Origin: CAJGBR01 sp045637425 | GTDB lineage: Bacteria; Bacteroidota; Bacteroidia; Bacteroidales; Rikenellaceae | Reading direction: 5' to 3' | Length of the DNA stretch: 26,385 bases | Assembly (NCBI GenBank): GCA_045637425.1 | Contig: JAZTZL010000004.1 | Coordinates: 1-26,385 of the forward strand | Shown here: in pieces, positions 1 through 8,212 of the stretch | Numbering within the stretch: position 1 is the stretch's first letter | Layout of the letters: each line of letters starts with the position of its first letter | Position numbers and translations under genes: made by a program | The notes under the pieces: generated by a model | Seen by the model: the letters and a program-made list of their open reading frames with translations, nothing else | Databases searched by the model: none | What the model was told of the DNA's origin: nothing

Positions 1-2217
1 ATTTATCAACTCCGCATCACCACTGAGCGAAGCCATAATTCGCAATTCGACCTGACTGTAGTCGGCTGCCACCAGAATGTGATTATCATCGGTAGGCACG
101 AATGCTCGTCTGATTTCGCGGCCGTCATCATCTCGAATTGGGATATTCTGCAGATTGGGGTCTGTCGAACTGAGTCGTCCCGTAGCAGTCACAGCCTGAT
201 TGAACGAGGTGTGGATTCTGCCCGTAACCGAATTGACCATCTGAGGCAATGCAGTTACATAGGTATTCATCAACTTGCGCAAACCGCGATACTCCAACAC
301 TTTCTCGATAATCGGGTGTCGGTCTGACAGACTCTGCAGATACTCCTCGTCAGTGGAGTATTGTTTTGTCTTCGTACGTTTTGGTTTGGGATCGAGCTGC
401 AACTTCTCGAACAGCACTTCGCCCAACTGTTTAGATGAATTAATATTCAGCGATGGCATATCTGCCATCATTCTGATTTCACTCTCCAATAGGTCGATTC
501 GGTCGTCGAGCTGCAAAGCATAGGAATTCAATACTTGTGAATCCATCTTCACTCCGGTCAGTTCGATATCTCCCAACACCTTTATAAGCGGAGCCTCAAT
601 TTCAAGGTATAGTTTTGTCAATCCCAACTTTTCGAGTTCGCTCCACAGTACTTTATATAATAATAGTGTCACATCGGCATCTTCGGCTGCATAATTTCCC
701 ACCTTCTCTTTTGCAACCATATCCATAGTCAGTTGTTTGACACCCCGTCCGATAAGTTCTTCGATTGGCACGGGCGAGTAGTTGAGATATGTCTTTGCCA
801 GGAAATCCATATTGTGACGCGACTCAGGATTAATCAAATAGTGCATCACCATCGTATCCAGGAATAGTCCGTTCAGAGTTATTCCATTTGCGCGCAACAC
901 CATATAGTCGAATTTCAGATTCTGTCCGACCTTTTTGATATTTGGATTTTCCAATAGCGGTTTCAGTTTCCCGAGTCGGTAGTTGAGCGTCTGCTCGTCA
1001 TCAGTAGGCAAAACTACATAATAAGCCTCGTGTTCTCTCACGGCCAGCGAGATTCCGATTAGTTTCGCAGTGTATGGGTCGAGACCTGTCGTTTCGGTGT
1101 CAATGCACATCAAGTCGTATCGTTCGACATCAATCAGCATAGCCTCAAACTGCAAATTATCTGCTACGATAGTATATTTGTGCGGCGTGGAGTTAATATC
1201 CTTATAGACCGACGGCGCATCTTCGCCAAAGAGCGACCCTTGTGTAATAACGGGCTCGGCAGCAGGCACATCGCGTCTATCCTGCACTACCGCACCAAAG
1301 AGGTCGCGCTGAACGCATTCGCCGTTTGACACAGATTCGAGAGTCGAACACATCGAATCCAACTCCCTGAGGAACATATTAAAATTGAGATACTTGTATA
1401 TTTCGGTCAGTTTTGCACAATCGGGACACTTCACTTTAAGACTTTCGGCATCAAACTCGATTGGTACATTCAGGTCTATTTCGGCCAATCGTTTCGACAA
1501 CGGCAACTGCTCGCGGCAGGCCTCGATATTTTCGCGCTGCTTGCCTTTGAGTTTCGAGGTATCGCTGAGTATCTGCTCGACAGTTCCGAACTGACTCACC
1601 AACTTTATCGCACTCTTTTCGCCAATGCCCGGCACTCCGGGGATATTATCCGCAGCATCACCCCACAAAGCGAGAATATCGACGATGAGTTTCGGATTAT
1701 CCACACCATAGTGTTTCGCGATTTCGCCCAATCCGATAATTTCGATATCGTCAGCGCCTTTACGTTGTTTGTATATTTTGACATTCTGCTGCACGAGCTG
1801 GCCGTAGTCCTTATCCGGAGTAACCATATAGACATCATACCCGGCCTCAGCACCTTTGACCGAGAGAGTACCGATTACATCATCGGCCTCATATCCGGCC
1901 ACTTGCAGTATAGGAATGCCCATAGCCGAAAGAATTTGTTTGATATATGGCACAGATGCTCTGATGTCTTCGGGCGTTTCTTCTCGATTAGCCTTGTACA
2001 AAGGATACAGTTCCGAACGGAACGTAGGGCCACCGGGATCGAAAGCGACACCGAGCAAGTCGGGACGTTCATTGCGAATAATATCATTCAGGAATTTTGT
2101 AAATCCGAACACTGCAGAAGTATTCAGTCCTTCTCGGTTACGCATTGGTCTGTTCAGGAATGCGTAGTAGAATCTGAATATCAACGCATAAGCGTCTATA
2201 AGGAAAAGTCTTTTCAT
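1..2217 (-). CDS. polA: DNA polymerase I, C-terminus cut off by the window edge
   Basis: This encodes DNA polymerase I, which does gap-filling synthesis, removes RNA primers and acts in repair. I read 739 residues from ATG (2215-2217), starting MKRLFLIDAYALIFRFYY. The N-terminal third is the 5' nuclease domain, with GYEADDVIGTL, VTPDKDYGQL and GVPGIGEKSA. The middle is a 3'-5' exonuclease with all expected motifs: IDTETTGLDP (Exo I), GQNLKFDYMVL (Exo II) and NYAAEDADVTLL (Exo III), so proofreading is probably active. The polymerase domain follows with TATGRLSSTDPNLQNIP and motif A (DYSQVELRIMASLSGD), just before the edge. Family members are about 900-950 residues, so roughly the last 200 (motifs B and C) lie outside. 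Transcription is probably from the promoter at 2238-2268. The identification is firm. Confidence 0.97.
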   Translation of the reverse strand, partial: MKRLFLIDAYALIFRFYYAFLNRPMRNREGLNTSAVFGFTKFLNDIIRNERPDLLGVAFDPGGPTFRSELYPLYKANREETPEDIRASVPYIKQILSAMGIPILQVAGYEADDVIGTLSVKGAEAGYDVYMVTPDKDYGQLVQQNVKIYKQRKGADDIEIIGLGEIAKHYGVDNPKLIVDILALWGDAADNIPGVPGIGEKSAIKLVSQFGTVEQILSDTSKLKGKQRENIEACREQLPLSKRLAEIDLNVPIEFDAESLKVKCPDCAKLTEIYKYLNFNMFLRELDSMCSTLESVSNGECVQRDLFGAVVQDRRDVPAAEPVITQGSLFGEDAPSVYKDINSTPHKYTIVADNLQFEAMLIDVERYDLMCIDTETTGLDPYTAKLIGISLAVREHEAYYVVLPTDDEQTLNYRLGKLKPLLENPNIKKVGQNLKFDYMVLRANGITLNGLFLDTMVMHYLINPESRHNMDFLAKTYLNYSPVPIEELIGRGVKQLTMDMVAKEKVGNYAAEDADVTLLLYKVLWSELEKLGLTKLYLEIEAPLIKVLGDIELTGVKMDSQVLNSYALQLDDRIDLLESEIRMMADMPSLNINSSKQLGEVLFEKLQLDPKPKRTKTKQYSTDEEYLQSLSDRHPIIEKVLEYRGLRKLMNTYVTALPQMVNSVTGRIHTSFNQAVTATGRLSSTDPNLQNIPIRDDDGREIRRAFVPTDDNHILVAADYSQVELRIMASLSGDAELIN

Positions 2218-2237
2218 CACTTGCTATTTCAAGACTA

Positions 2238-2268
2238 CAAAAATAGTGAAAAAGGCTTAAAAAAGCAA
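2238..2268 (-). promoter_or_regulatory. Predicted polA promoter (Bacteroidetes type)
   Basis: On the minus strand TATTTTTG (2238-2245) matches the Bacteroidetes -7 element TAnnTTTG. A TTG (2266-2268) lies exactly 20 bp upstream as the -33 element. It is about 20 bases before the polA start. No transcript data; motif match only. Confidence 0.6.
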
Positions 2269-2271
2269 TTA

Positions 2272-2311
2272 GCGAAAAACAAAACGCAGCCGAGTGTCAA
2301 TCTCGACTGCG
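2272..2311 (-). terminator. Terminator after the 79-aa gene
   Basis: The arms CGCAG.CGAG and CTCG.CTGCG (2285-2311) form a stem with one mismatch. On the minus strand it is followed by TTTTGTTTTT. It separates the small gene at 2332-2571 from polA. Its tail reaches the polA -33 region. Confidence 0.65.
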
Positions 2312-2331
2312 CTTAATGATTAATTACAAAA

Positions 2332-2571
2332 CTACAGAGTTGTTTGGGAAAAATCTAATTCATAAACAACTTCTCCATTTTCATTTCTGCGAAAATCCCC
2401 ATTACATATTAATTCTGGAATACCATCTGTCCAAAATGCTATTTCAACTGAAGATTCGATGGGAATTTCAATTTGCGACTTTAATTCCTTAGATTTTTCC
2501 ATACACATAGCTTTTAGACTTTCAAAGCTATCAGTATTTTTACCACAAATAACGTTTATTTTTTCCTTCAT
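2332..2571 (-). CDS. Small hypothetical cytoplasmic protein (79 aa)
   Basis: I do not recognise this gene. It encodes 79 residues beginning MKEKINVICGKNTDSFESL, with no signal peptide or membrane segment. A short acidic C-terminal half reads ELICNGDFRRNENGEVVYEL, which looks like a beta-hairpin. It starts 18 bases after the stop of the secreted protein gene at 2590-3138 and is followed by a good terminator, so the two are probably cotranscribed. Both are more AT-rich than flanking polA and buk, which suggests a small accessory insertion. No function can be assigned. The open frame, clean stop and terminator make it a likely real gene. Confidence 0.6.
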   Translation of the reverse strand: MKEKINVICGKNTDSFESLKAMCMEKSKELKSQIEIPIESSVEIAFWTDGIPELICNGDFRRNENGEVVYELDFSQTTL

Positions 2572-2589
2572 AGTTTTAACTTTTAATTA

Positions 2590-3138
2590 TTATAAATCAG
2601 CGCCATTTGACGGATTATTTTTTTCATTTTCATAGAACATTAAAATACGATAATCTCCATATTTTTCATTTATCATAAACCAAACACCGTTGTTTTGATT
2701 CGGTTTACCTGATGATTTCTGACAGAATGATGCTTGATATCTTTTTTTCTTTACTGTCATTTCATATGACATATTTTCACCCTCTGGTATAGGTAACGCT
2801 TCAATCTTCTCATATTTATCATTATTTTCAAACTGGCTCAATAGTCTGTTGAATCTGATTCTAATATCAATTTCACCTCTTTCTGTCTTATCCATCAGAG
2901 CAACTCTCCAAACATCACCACTTCCATTGGTTTGAATTTGGATTACAACTTCTTCTCCATTGAATGCTCCCGTTAGAGCATCATTCACTTGGTCATACTT
3001 AAATCCTTTTTCTTGCAATTTTTTAATCATTTCAGACTTAGGACCATCAACGGGGATTCCTAAAAATTTGGTCACATCTTGTGCAGATGTATACGACATA
3101 GTTAGTGCAAATAGCACTAAAAGTAAGAATTTTTTCAT
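2590..3138 (-). CDS. Secreted hypothetical protein (182 aa)
   Basis: The protein starts MKKFLLLVLFALTMSYTSAQ, a clear signal peptide probably cleaved at SAQ|D, so it is exported to the periplasm or beyond. There is no lipobox cysteine. The mature part begins with a segment reading FLGIPVDGPKSEMIKKLQEKGF. From memory, similar openings occur in unnamed Bacteroidales proteins, but I know no function. The rest looks like alternating beta strands and helices with a basic patch (TVKKKRYQAS). A promoter-like TACCTTTG lies 26 bases upstream. The 79-residue gene follows. AT content is higher than in the neighbours. Confidence 0.75.
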   Translation of the reverse strand: MKKFLLLVLFALTMSYTSAQDVTKFLGIPVDGPKSEMIKKLQEKGFKYDQVNDALTGAFNGEEVVIQIQTNGSGDVWRVALMDKTERGEIDIRIRFNRLLSQFENNDKYEKIEALPIPEGENMSYEMTVKKKRYQASFCQKSSGKPNQNNGVWFMINEKYGDYRILMFYENEKNNPSNGADL

Positions 3139-3164
3139 AATATTTAAGAATTTTGGGGTTGATG

Positions 3165-3190
3165 CAAAGGTAATATATTTTGTAATTCAA
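3165..3190 (-). promoter_or_regulatory. Predicted promoter of the 182-aa secreted protein gene
   Basis: Minus-strand TACCTTTG (3165-3172) fits the -7 consensus. The nearest TTG (3188-3190) is only 15 bp upstream, shorter than the usual 19-20, so the -33 element is weak. Confidence 0.45.
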
Positions 3191-3219
3191 AATCATATTT
3201 TATATTTATTTAATTATCA

Positions 3220-3257
3220 ACAAGAAAGCGACCGAACTCCTCTTGGAATTCGGTCGC
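3220..3257 (-). terminator. Terminator after buk
   Basis: A perfect 9-bp inverted repeat, GCGACCGAA (3228-3236) and TTCGGTCGC (3249-3257), is followed on the minus strand by TTTCTTGTT. It ends the ptb-buk unit 50 bases past the buk stop. Confidence 0.7.
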
Positions 3258-3307
3258 CGTAACCCTTCGAGCGCGAATCACTCAATCCACACTCTATGTA
3301 TAGTCTG

Positions 3308-4381
3308 CTATTTGTACTCTTTCGGAGCAACTTCGCCAGTCAGTACGTTCAAGCCGTTTTCAGCCAATGCACCCATTTCGTCTTCGCCAGGATAAACCTT
3401 AACCGGTGCGATTGTGCTAACCATCTTCTCGATTTCTGAGCAAATGTACTTGTCGTATGCGATACCACCTGTAATCAGAATAGCATCAACTTGACCACGA
3501 AGAACTACTGACATCGAGCCAATCATCTTTGCGATGTTGTAAATCAGGGCATCGTTCAGTGCTGCACATTGTGCATCACCTGCTGCTGCACGGTCAGAGA
3601 TGTCTTTTGAGCTGTTAGTACCAACGTGTGCTACCATACCGCCCTTGCCGTTAATCATTTTCTTGATTTCCGCCAAAGTATATTTACCAGAGAAACACAT
3701 CTTTACCAATGCTCCTACAGGCAGCGAACCAGCACGTTCCGGAGAGAACGGACCTTCACCGTCCAACGCATTATTTACGTCTACCACTCTACCCAGACGG
3801 TGTGCACCGATTGAGATACCGCCACCCAAGTGTGCGATAACGAGATTCAGTTCTTCGTATTTTTTACCTACGCTCTTAGCATATGCTCTACCGATAGCCT
3901 TTTGGTTCAGAGCGTGGAAAATAGAAACTCTCGGCAATTCAGGCAGACCTGTCATACGAGCAACATCTTCCATTTCATCGACAACTACAGGGTCAGCGAT
4001 GAATGCTCTTGCACCAGGGATATCCTTAGCGATATCTGCTGCGATAAGACCGCCCAAGTTTGAAGCGTGTTCGCCCATCGGAGGATTAATCAAATCGTTC
4101 TTCAGAGCTTCGTTCACTTCGTACACACCCGATTCGATAGGTTTAACCAAACCACCGCGACCTACGATTGCGTTGATATCCGACATCTTAACGCCCTCTT
4201 CTTCAACAGCCTTAACGATGAGATCTTTGCGGAATTGGAATTGGTCGCTCACCTTGGCATAGCGGCCAATCTCTTCAGACGAGTGACGCAAAGTCTTAAC
4301 GAATAACGGAGCTTCGTTCTTGTAGATTGCAATCTTCGTAGAAGTTGAACCCGGGTTTATAGCTAAAATTATATATTCCAT
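3308..4381 (-). CDS. buk: Butyrate kinase
   Basis: Butyrate kinase converts butyryl phosphate and ADP to butyrate and ATP in the cytoplasm. It belongs to the ASKHA fold acetate/butyrate kinase family. Visible motifs are AINPGSTSTKIAIY (phosphate 1 loop), GRGGLVKPIESGVYEV (typical of butyrate kinases rather than AckA), AHLGGGISIGAHRLGRVVD and ILITGGIAYDKYI (adenosine site). I chose the ATG at 4379-4381, giving 357 residues starting MEYIILAINPG. A longer frame begins at TTG 4390, but it abuts the ptb stop and adds only MKT. The length is typical of the family. It follows ptb by 9 bases, the usual ptb-buk operon, with its own terminator. Substrate could also be branched-chain acyl phosphates. 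Confidence 0.95.
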   Translation of the reverse strand: MEYIILAINPGSTSTKIAIYKNEAPLFVKTLRHSSEEIGRYAKVSDQFQFRKDLIVKAVEEEGVKMSDINAIVGRGGLVKPIESGVYEVNEALKNDLINPPMGEHASNLGGLIAADIAKDIPGARAFIADPVVVDEMEDVARMTGLPELPRVSIFHALNQKAIGRAYAKSVGKKYEELNLVIAHLGGGISIGAHRLGRVVDVNNALDGEGPFSPERAGSLPVGALVKMCFSGKYTLAEIKKMINGKGGMVAHVGTNSSKDISDRAAAGDAQCAALNDALIYNIAKMIGSMSVVLRGQVDAILITGGIAYDKYICSEIEKMVSTIAPVKVYPGEDEMGALAENGLNVLTGEVAPKEYK

Positions 4382-4390
4382 AGTTTTCAA

Positions 4391-5293
4391 TTATTTTGCA
4401 GACAAAACTGCCAATGCGATAGAGTAGAGTTTAGATTCTTCAGAGTCGCCGCGAGAAGTCAATACACACGGAGCCTTTGCACCTACGATCATTGCAGCCA
4501 ATTCAGCCTTAGCGAACTTAGTACAAGCCTTGAAGAATACGTTACCGCTTTCGAGGTTCGGGAATACCAGACAGTCTGCATCACCAGCCACGCTGCTCAC
4601 GAGCTTCTTAGTCTTAACAGTTTCCGGATCGATTGCTACGTCCAAAGCCAACGGACCGTCAACCAATGCCTTACCGAATGTACCGCGATCGCCGTGTTTA
4701 GCCAAGATAGCAGCATCAACGCAAGATGGGATACCGTCCAACATTTGTTCTGTCGGAGCGATAGCAGCTACTTTCGGGCACTCGATACCGAGGTTCTTAG
4801 CCACTGCGATTACGTTTTTAGTGATTTGAATCTTTTGTTTCAAATCCGGAGCAGGGATAATAGCAACGTCAGCTACGGTCAGAAGTTTGTGATAAGCAGG
4901 AACTTGAATAACAGTTACGTGGCTCAATGTACCCTTCGGAGGAACCAAACCGTACTCTTTGTTCAAGATACCGCGCATATATTTATCGGTGCTCACCAGA
5001 CCCTTCATCAGGACGTCTGCTTCACCTTCTTTAATCATTTTAACTGCGATTTCAACGCATTTTACATCGTTAGCACCTTCAACGATAGTGAATTTTGCTG
5101 CATCGATATTGTGTTCAGCACAAATCTTTTTGATGTTTTCGGGATTACCCACGAGGATCGCATCAACGATTCCGCGGTCTACCGCATTACTAACTGCACC
5201 CAGAGTGTGCGAATCTTCAGCATAAGCTACTGCGAGGCGTTTTTTTCCTTTCGATTTTACCTCTTCGATAATTTGATCAAGGTTGGTTATCAT
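4391..5293 (-). CDS. ptb: Phosphate butyryltransferase
   Basis: The enzyme exchanges CoA for phosphate on butyryl-CoA, giving butyryl phosphate for Buk. It has 300 residues, the normal size for Ptb and shorter than Pta (333 here). Family features include ADVLMKGLVSTDKYMRGIL, a central AIIPAPDLKQKIQITKNVI and the C-terminal CVLTSRGDSEESKLYSIALA phosphate-binding region. It is the first gene of a two-gene unit with buk and has a strong upstream promoter at 5320-5349. Ptb and Pta are homologous, and having both next to each other suggests separate C4 and C2 routes. Branched-chain acyl-CoAs are an alternative substrate. Confidence 0.95.
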   Translation of the reverse strand: MITNLDQIIEEVKSKGKKRLAVAYAEDSHTLGAVSNAVDRGIVDAILVGNPENIKKICAEHNIDAAKFTIVEGANDVKCVEIAVKMIKEGEADVLMKGLVSTDKYMRGILNKEYGLVPPKGTLSHVTVIQVPAYHKLLTVADVAIIPAPDLKQKIQITKNVIAVAKNLGIECPKVAAIAPTEQMLDGIPSCVDAAILAKHGDRGTFGKALVDGPLALDVAIDPETVKTKKLVSSVAGDADCLVFPNLESGNVFFKACTKFAKAELAAMIVGAKAPCVLTSRGDSEESKLYSIALAVLSAK

Positions 5294-5319
5294 AAAAATT
5301 ATGTTTTGATTTTATGGCG

Positions 5320-5349
5320 CAAATGTATAAAATTTTTATTACATATCAA
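5320..5349 (-). promoter_or_regulatory. Predicted ptb-buk promoter
   Basis: Minus-strand TTG (5347-5349), 19 bp, then TACATTTG (5320-5327). This is a near-ideal Bacteroidetes promoter 26 bases before ptb, placed between the ackA terminator and the ptb start, so ptb-buk is an independent transcription unit. Confidence 0.7.
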
Positions 5350-5380
5350 TACAATAGCCATTTTTTCCACTATTTTACAC

Positions 5381-5429
5381 ATAAAAAAAGGCAAATCCCA
5401 CGGTCAGACACCGTTTGGATTCGCCTTTT
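5381..5429 (-). terminator. Terminator after ackA
   Basis: On the minus strand AAAGGCGAATCC pairs with GGATTTGCCTTT around a GC-rich inner part, followed by a run of seven T. It starts 24 bases past the ackA stop. Confidence 0.8.
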
Positions 5430-5452
5430 GGACATCGTAATTTTTAGTGATA

Positions 5453-6661
5453 TTATTTTCCTGTCAGACGGAAAGTATCAGTTGCGATAACGAGTTCTTC
5501 GTCGGTTGTAGTAACCATAACCTTAACTCGAGAAGACTCTTTGCTCAAAATCTTGTCCTTACCGCGTACTCCTTCGTTAGCTTCGCAGTCGAATTCCACG
5601 CCCATAAACTCGAGTCCTGAACAAACCTGTTCGCGAGTTGCAGGGTCATTTTCGCCTACGCCGCCTGTGAAGACGATAAGGTCTACGCCGCCCATAATTG
5701 CAGCATAACCGCCAACGAAGCGTTGGATTCTGGTACGGTACATATCCAGACCGAGCAATGCTCTTTCATTTCCTTCAGCTGCTGCGGCTTCGATATCGCG
5801 CATATCAGACGAAACGTCTGTAATACCCTGCATACCTGATTGTTTATTAATCAGGTTATTGATTTGAGCAGTTGAGAGGTTTTCTTTGTCTGCGATATAG
5901 AGCAGTGCACCCGGGTCGATTTCACCTGTACGAGTACCCATAATCAGACCATCAACCGGAGTAAAGCCCATTGAAGTGTCATAAGATTTACCGTTGAGGA
6001 TAGCAGTTACAGATGCACCGTTACCGATGTGGCAAGTGATAACTTTAGATTTTTCGAAATCGAGACCGCACATATCGCAAGCCTTCTTAGCAACGAACTT
6101 GTGGCTTGTTCCGTGGAAACCGTATCTGCGGATTCTGTAGTTTTCGTAGTATTTGTACGGCAGAGCGTAGAGGTAGTTCTTCGCCGGGATAGTCTGGTGG
6201 AATGATGTATCGAATACTGCCACTTGAGGAATACCTGGGAGGAGTTTTTCGATAGCCAGAATACCGCTCAGATTAGCAGGGTTGTGCAACGGAGCCAATT
6301 CGAAACAAGTTTTGATTTTTTCGATTACATCTTCGTTCACCACTGCACTGTCAGCGAAGTATTCACCACCGTGAGCTACGCGGTGACCCACTGCACTCAA
6401 AGCCTGCAGAGATTCAATCACACCGTGTGTCGGGTTAGTGATTGCATCGATAATCAGACTGATACCTGCAGTATGGTCTTGGATTGGTTGATTGAGTTCG
6501 AATTTGTCTTTACCCACAGGTTTGTGAGTCAGAATACCTTCTGCCAGACCGATTCTTTCTACCAGACCTTTAGCCAACAACTGAGGGTTATTGACTTCGT
6601 TCATATCGATTACTTGGTACTTAATCGAAGAACTTCCACAATTTAATACTAATATTGTCAT
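5453..6661 (-). CDS. ackA: Acetate kinase
   Basis: Acetate kinase makes acetate and ATP from acetyl phosphate. It is 402 residues, standard size. Signature motifs: the N-terminal VLNCGSSSIKYQVID (family signature 1), VAVFDTSFHQTIP, RRYGFHGTSHKFVA (signature 2), CHIGNGASVTAI, GFTPVDGLIMGTRTGEIDPG and FTGGVGEN. The catalytic Arg and Asp of these motifs are present. It lies 12 bases after pta in the same direction with its own terminator, so the two form the classical pta-ackA operon for ATP from acetyl-CoA. Confidence 0.98.
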   Translation of the reverse strand: MTILVLNCGSSSIKYQVIDMNEVNNPQLLAKGLVERIGLAEGILTHKPVGKDKFELNQPIQDHTAGISLIIDAITNPTHGVIESLQALSAVGHRVAHGGEYFADSAVVNEDVIEKIKTCFELAPLHNPANLSGILAIEKLLPGIPQVAVFDTSFHQTIPAKNYLYALPYKYYENYRIRRYGFHGTSHKFVAKKACDMCGLDFEKSKVITCHIGNGASVTAILNGKSYDTSMGFTPVDGLIMGTRTGEIDPGALLYIADKENLSTAQINNLINKQSGMQGITDVSSDMRDIEAAAAEGNERALLGLDMYRTRIQRFVGGYAAIMGGVDLIVFTGGVGENDPATREQVCSGLEFMGVEFDCEANEGVRGKDKILSKESSRVKVMVTTTDEELVIATDTFRLTGK

Positions 6662-6673
6662 TATCTTAAGATT

Positions 6674-7675
6674 TTATTTTTCACCAGCTTGGCAAGCAGT
6701 AATTGCCACCATATTGACGATATCGTCGATTGAGCAACCTCTTGACAGGTCGTTAATCGGAGCAGCCATACCTTGCAGCACAGGACCTGTAGCCTGAGCA
6801 TTACCCAGACGTTGAACCAATTTATATGCGATATTACCTGTTTCGAGAGTCGGGAACACCAACACGTTTGCATTACCTGCGATTTTGCTTTCGGGAGCTT
6901 TCTTCGCAGCTACTGACGGAACGATAGCAGCATCAGATTGCAATTCACCGTCAATCATCAGTGATGGATCCATTTCTTTAGCCAGACGAGTTGCCTCTAC
7001 CACTTTGTCAACCATTTCGTGTTTAGCCGAGCCTTTAGTTGAGAAGCTGAGCATTGCGATTTTAGGTTCGAAACCTGCGATAGCGCGAGTAGTCTTACCT
7101 GTGCATACTGCGATTTGTGCGAGCTCTTCGGCAGTTGGGTTCGGGTGAACAGCACAGTCAGCGAATACCATCATACCGTTTTCGCCGAATGACTTATCTT
7201 GAACTGTCATAATGAACGCGCCAGATACGACATTAATACCGGGCAGAGTCTTCACGTATTGGAATGCAGGTCTGAGCACGTCGCCTGTAAAGTTATCAGC
7301 ACCAGCTACTTCACCATCAGCATCACCTGCTTTAATCATAACTGCAGCAAGGTAGAGCGGCTTTTTGATTAAACGTTCAGCCTCTTCGCGAGTAAGACCT
7401 TTCGATCCTCTGAGGTCGAGCATCAGCTGCACATATTTTTCCTGATTGGGGTTATTTTCAGGGTCGATGATTTCGGCTTTTTCGATATTTTTCAATTCGA
7501 ATTTTTCAGCCAAGGCCTTGATTTCATTAGGATTACCAATCAGTACGATTTTAGCAAAACCTTCATTTAGGATAATGTCGGCAGCCTTGATAGTACGTTC
7601 TTCGGTACCTTCAGGCAACACGATGCGACAGATTTTCTCTGCAGCTTTCGCTTTTGTTTTTTCTATGAAGTTCAT
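6674..7675 (-). CDS. pta: Phosphate acetyltransferase
   Basis: Pta converts acetyl-CoA and phosphate to acetyl phosphate. The protein is 333 residues, the short single-domain form without the N-terminal regulatory domain of enterobacterial Pta. Recognisable segments: RIVLPEGTEERTIKAADII, AGDADGEVAGADNFTGDVLR, FADCAVHPNPTAEELAQIA, GNANVLVFPTLETGNIAYKL and the terminal QGMAAPINDLSRGCSIDDIV with VNMVAITACQA. First gene of the operon with ackA. A promoter-like TAACTTTG lies 71 bases upstream. Confidence 0.98.
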   Translation of the reverse strand: MNFIEKTKAKAAEKICRIVLPEGTEERTIKAADIILNEGFAKIVLIGNPNEIKALAEKFELKNIEKAEIIDPENNPNQEKYVQLMLDLRGSKGLTREEAERLIKKPLYLAAVMIKAGDADGEVAGADNFTGDVLRPAFQYVKTLPGINVVSGAFIMTVQDKSFGENGMMVFADCAVHPNPTAEELAQIAVCTGKTTRAIAGFEPKIAMLSFSTKGSAKHEMVDKVVEATRLAKEMDPSLMIDGELQSDAAIVPSVAAKKAPESKIAGNANVLVFPTLETGNIAYKLVQRLGNAQATGPVLQGMAAPINDLSRGCSIDDIVNMVAITACQAGEK

Positions 7676-7745
7676 ATTTAGTTATGTTTTAGATTCCACG
7701 CACAAACAGGTATTTTGCACTCACGCAGACCTATTTTTGAGACCA

Positions 7746-7753
7746 CAAAGTTA
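7746..7753 (-). promoter_or_regulatory. Predicted pta-ackA promoter (-7 element)
   Basis: Minus-strand TAACTTTG fits the -7 element. No TTG sits at the expected 19-20 bp; only a T-rich stretch is found there. It lies between the terminator of the phage-like operon and pta. Confidence 0.5.
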
Positions 7754-7785
7754 GGCATTTTTTCAATACGTTATCTAAAAAACTG

Positions 7786-7836
7786 TGCTAAAATAACAAC
7801 GACGAAGTGTTTTTTCACAATTAACAACTTCGTCGT
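7786..7836 (-). terminator. Terminator of the capsid-portal operon
   Basis: A perfect 10-bp stem, ACGACGAAGT (7799-7808) and ACTTCGTCGT (7827-7836), is followed on the minus strand by TGTTATTTT. It lies just past the stop of the last gene of the phage-like operon, closing it before pta. Confidence 0.55.
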
Positions 7837-7842
7837 CAGCAA

Positions 7843-8211
7843 CTATTTGACAATATGTATTCTATTGGGGCAATTTTCCAGCACGCAGGCGTTTTGTTCT
7901 GCACTTTGGCGATGTTCAGCCTCCTCCTTGAGCATAATCTTCAGGGAGTTCACCTCGTCCAGCAATTCGATTACACGGTCTCTGTTTTCATTTATAATTT
8001 GTTGCAGTCTGCTGAGTTGCTGAAAAGCGGTTTCGAGTTGTCTGTTCATAAAGTCAATTTGCTTTTGATAGGCAGTCAGCGATGACATTTCGGTTTCTAT
8101 TTCAAGCGCCTGAGTCTGAGCCAACTCTCTGCGTTTGTACAATTTGTAGAACAATAGTGTACCCAGGACACCGCTCAGCGCACCAATCAATGATGAAAAA
8201 ATTTCGACCAT
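7843..8211 (-). CDS. Membrane-anchored coiled-coil protein ending the capsid operon (122 aa)
   Basis: Not recognised by family. Residues about 5-24 (SLIGALSGVLGTLLFYKLYK) form one hydrophobic segment followed by basic residues, so the C-terminal part should face the cytoplasm. Residues about 30-105 are a long Gln/Glu-rich helix with heptad-like spacing (LETAFQQLSRLQQIINENRD), probably a coiled coil. The tail holds two cysteines, C109 and C114 (ACVLENCPNR). It starts 1 base after the stop of the previous gene, so it belongs to the operon. It might anchor the particle or its assembly to the membrane, or be a holin/spanin relic; both are guesses. Confidence 0.7.
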   Translation of the reverse strand: MVEIFSSLIGALSGVLGTLLFYKLYKRRELAQTQALEIETEMSSLTAYQKQIDFMNRQLETAFQQLSRLQQIINENRDRVIELLDEVNSLKIMLKEEAEHRQSAEQNACVLENCPNRIHIVK

Positions 8212-8212
8212 A

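Noticed and set aside
3600..4262. Long plus-strand open frame (220 codons) opposite buk
   Set aside because: It is antisense to a full-length, clearly conserved butyrate kinase; composition is what the complementary strand of that gene gives.
4382..4390. TTG start for buk at 4390
   Set aside because: It directly abuts the ptb stop, and the ATG three codons later gives the usual N-terminus before the phosphate-binding loop.
4694..5440. 248-codon plus-strand frame over ptb and its promoter
   Set aside because: It overlaps ptb and the ptb promoter/ackA terminator on the other strand and resembles no protein.
7680..7850. Possible attachment-site copy of the tRNA-Thr 3' end at the far end of the phage-like operon
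   Set aside because: No stretch matching the tRNA 3' portion was found; the similar-looking CCACAA at 7743-7748 is too short and belongs to the pta promoter element.
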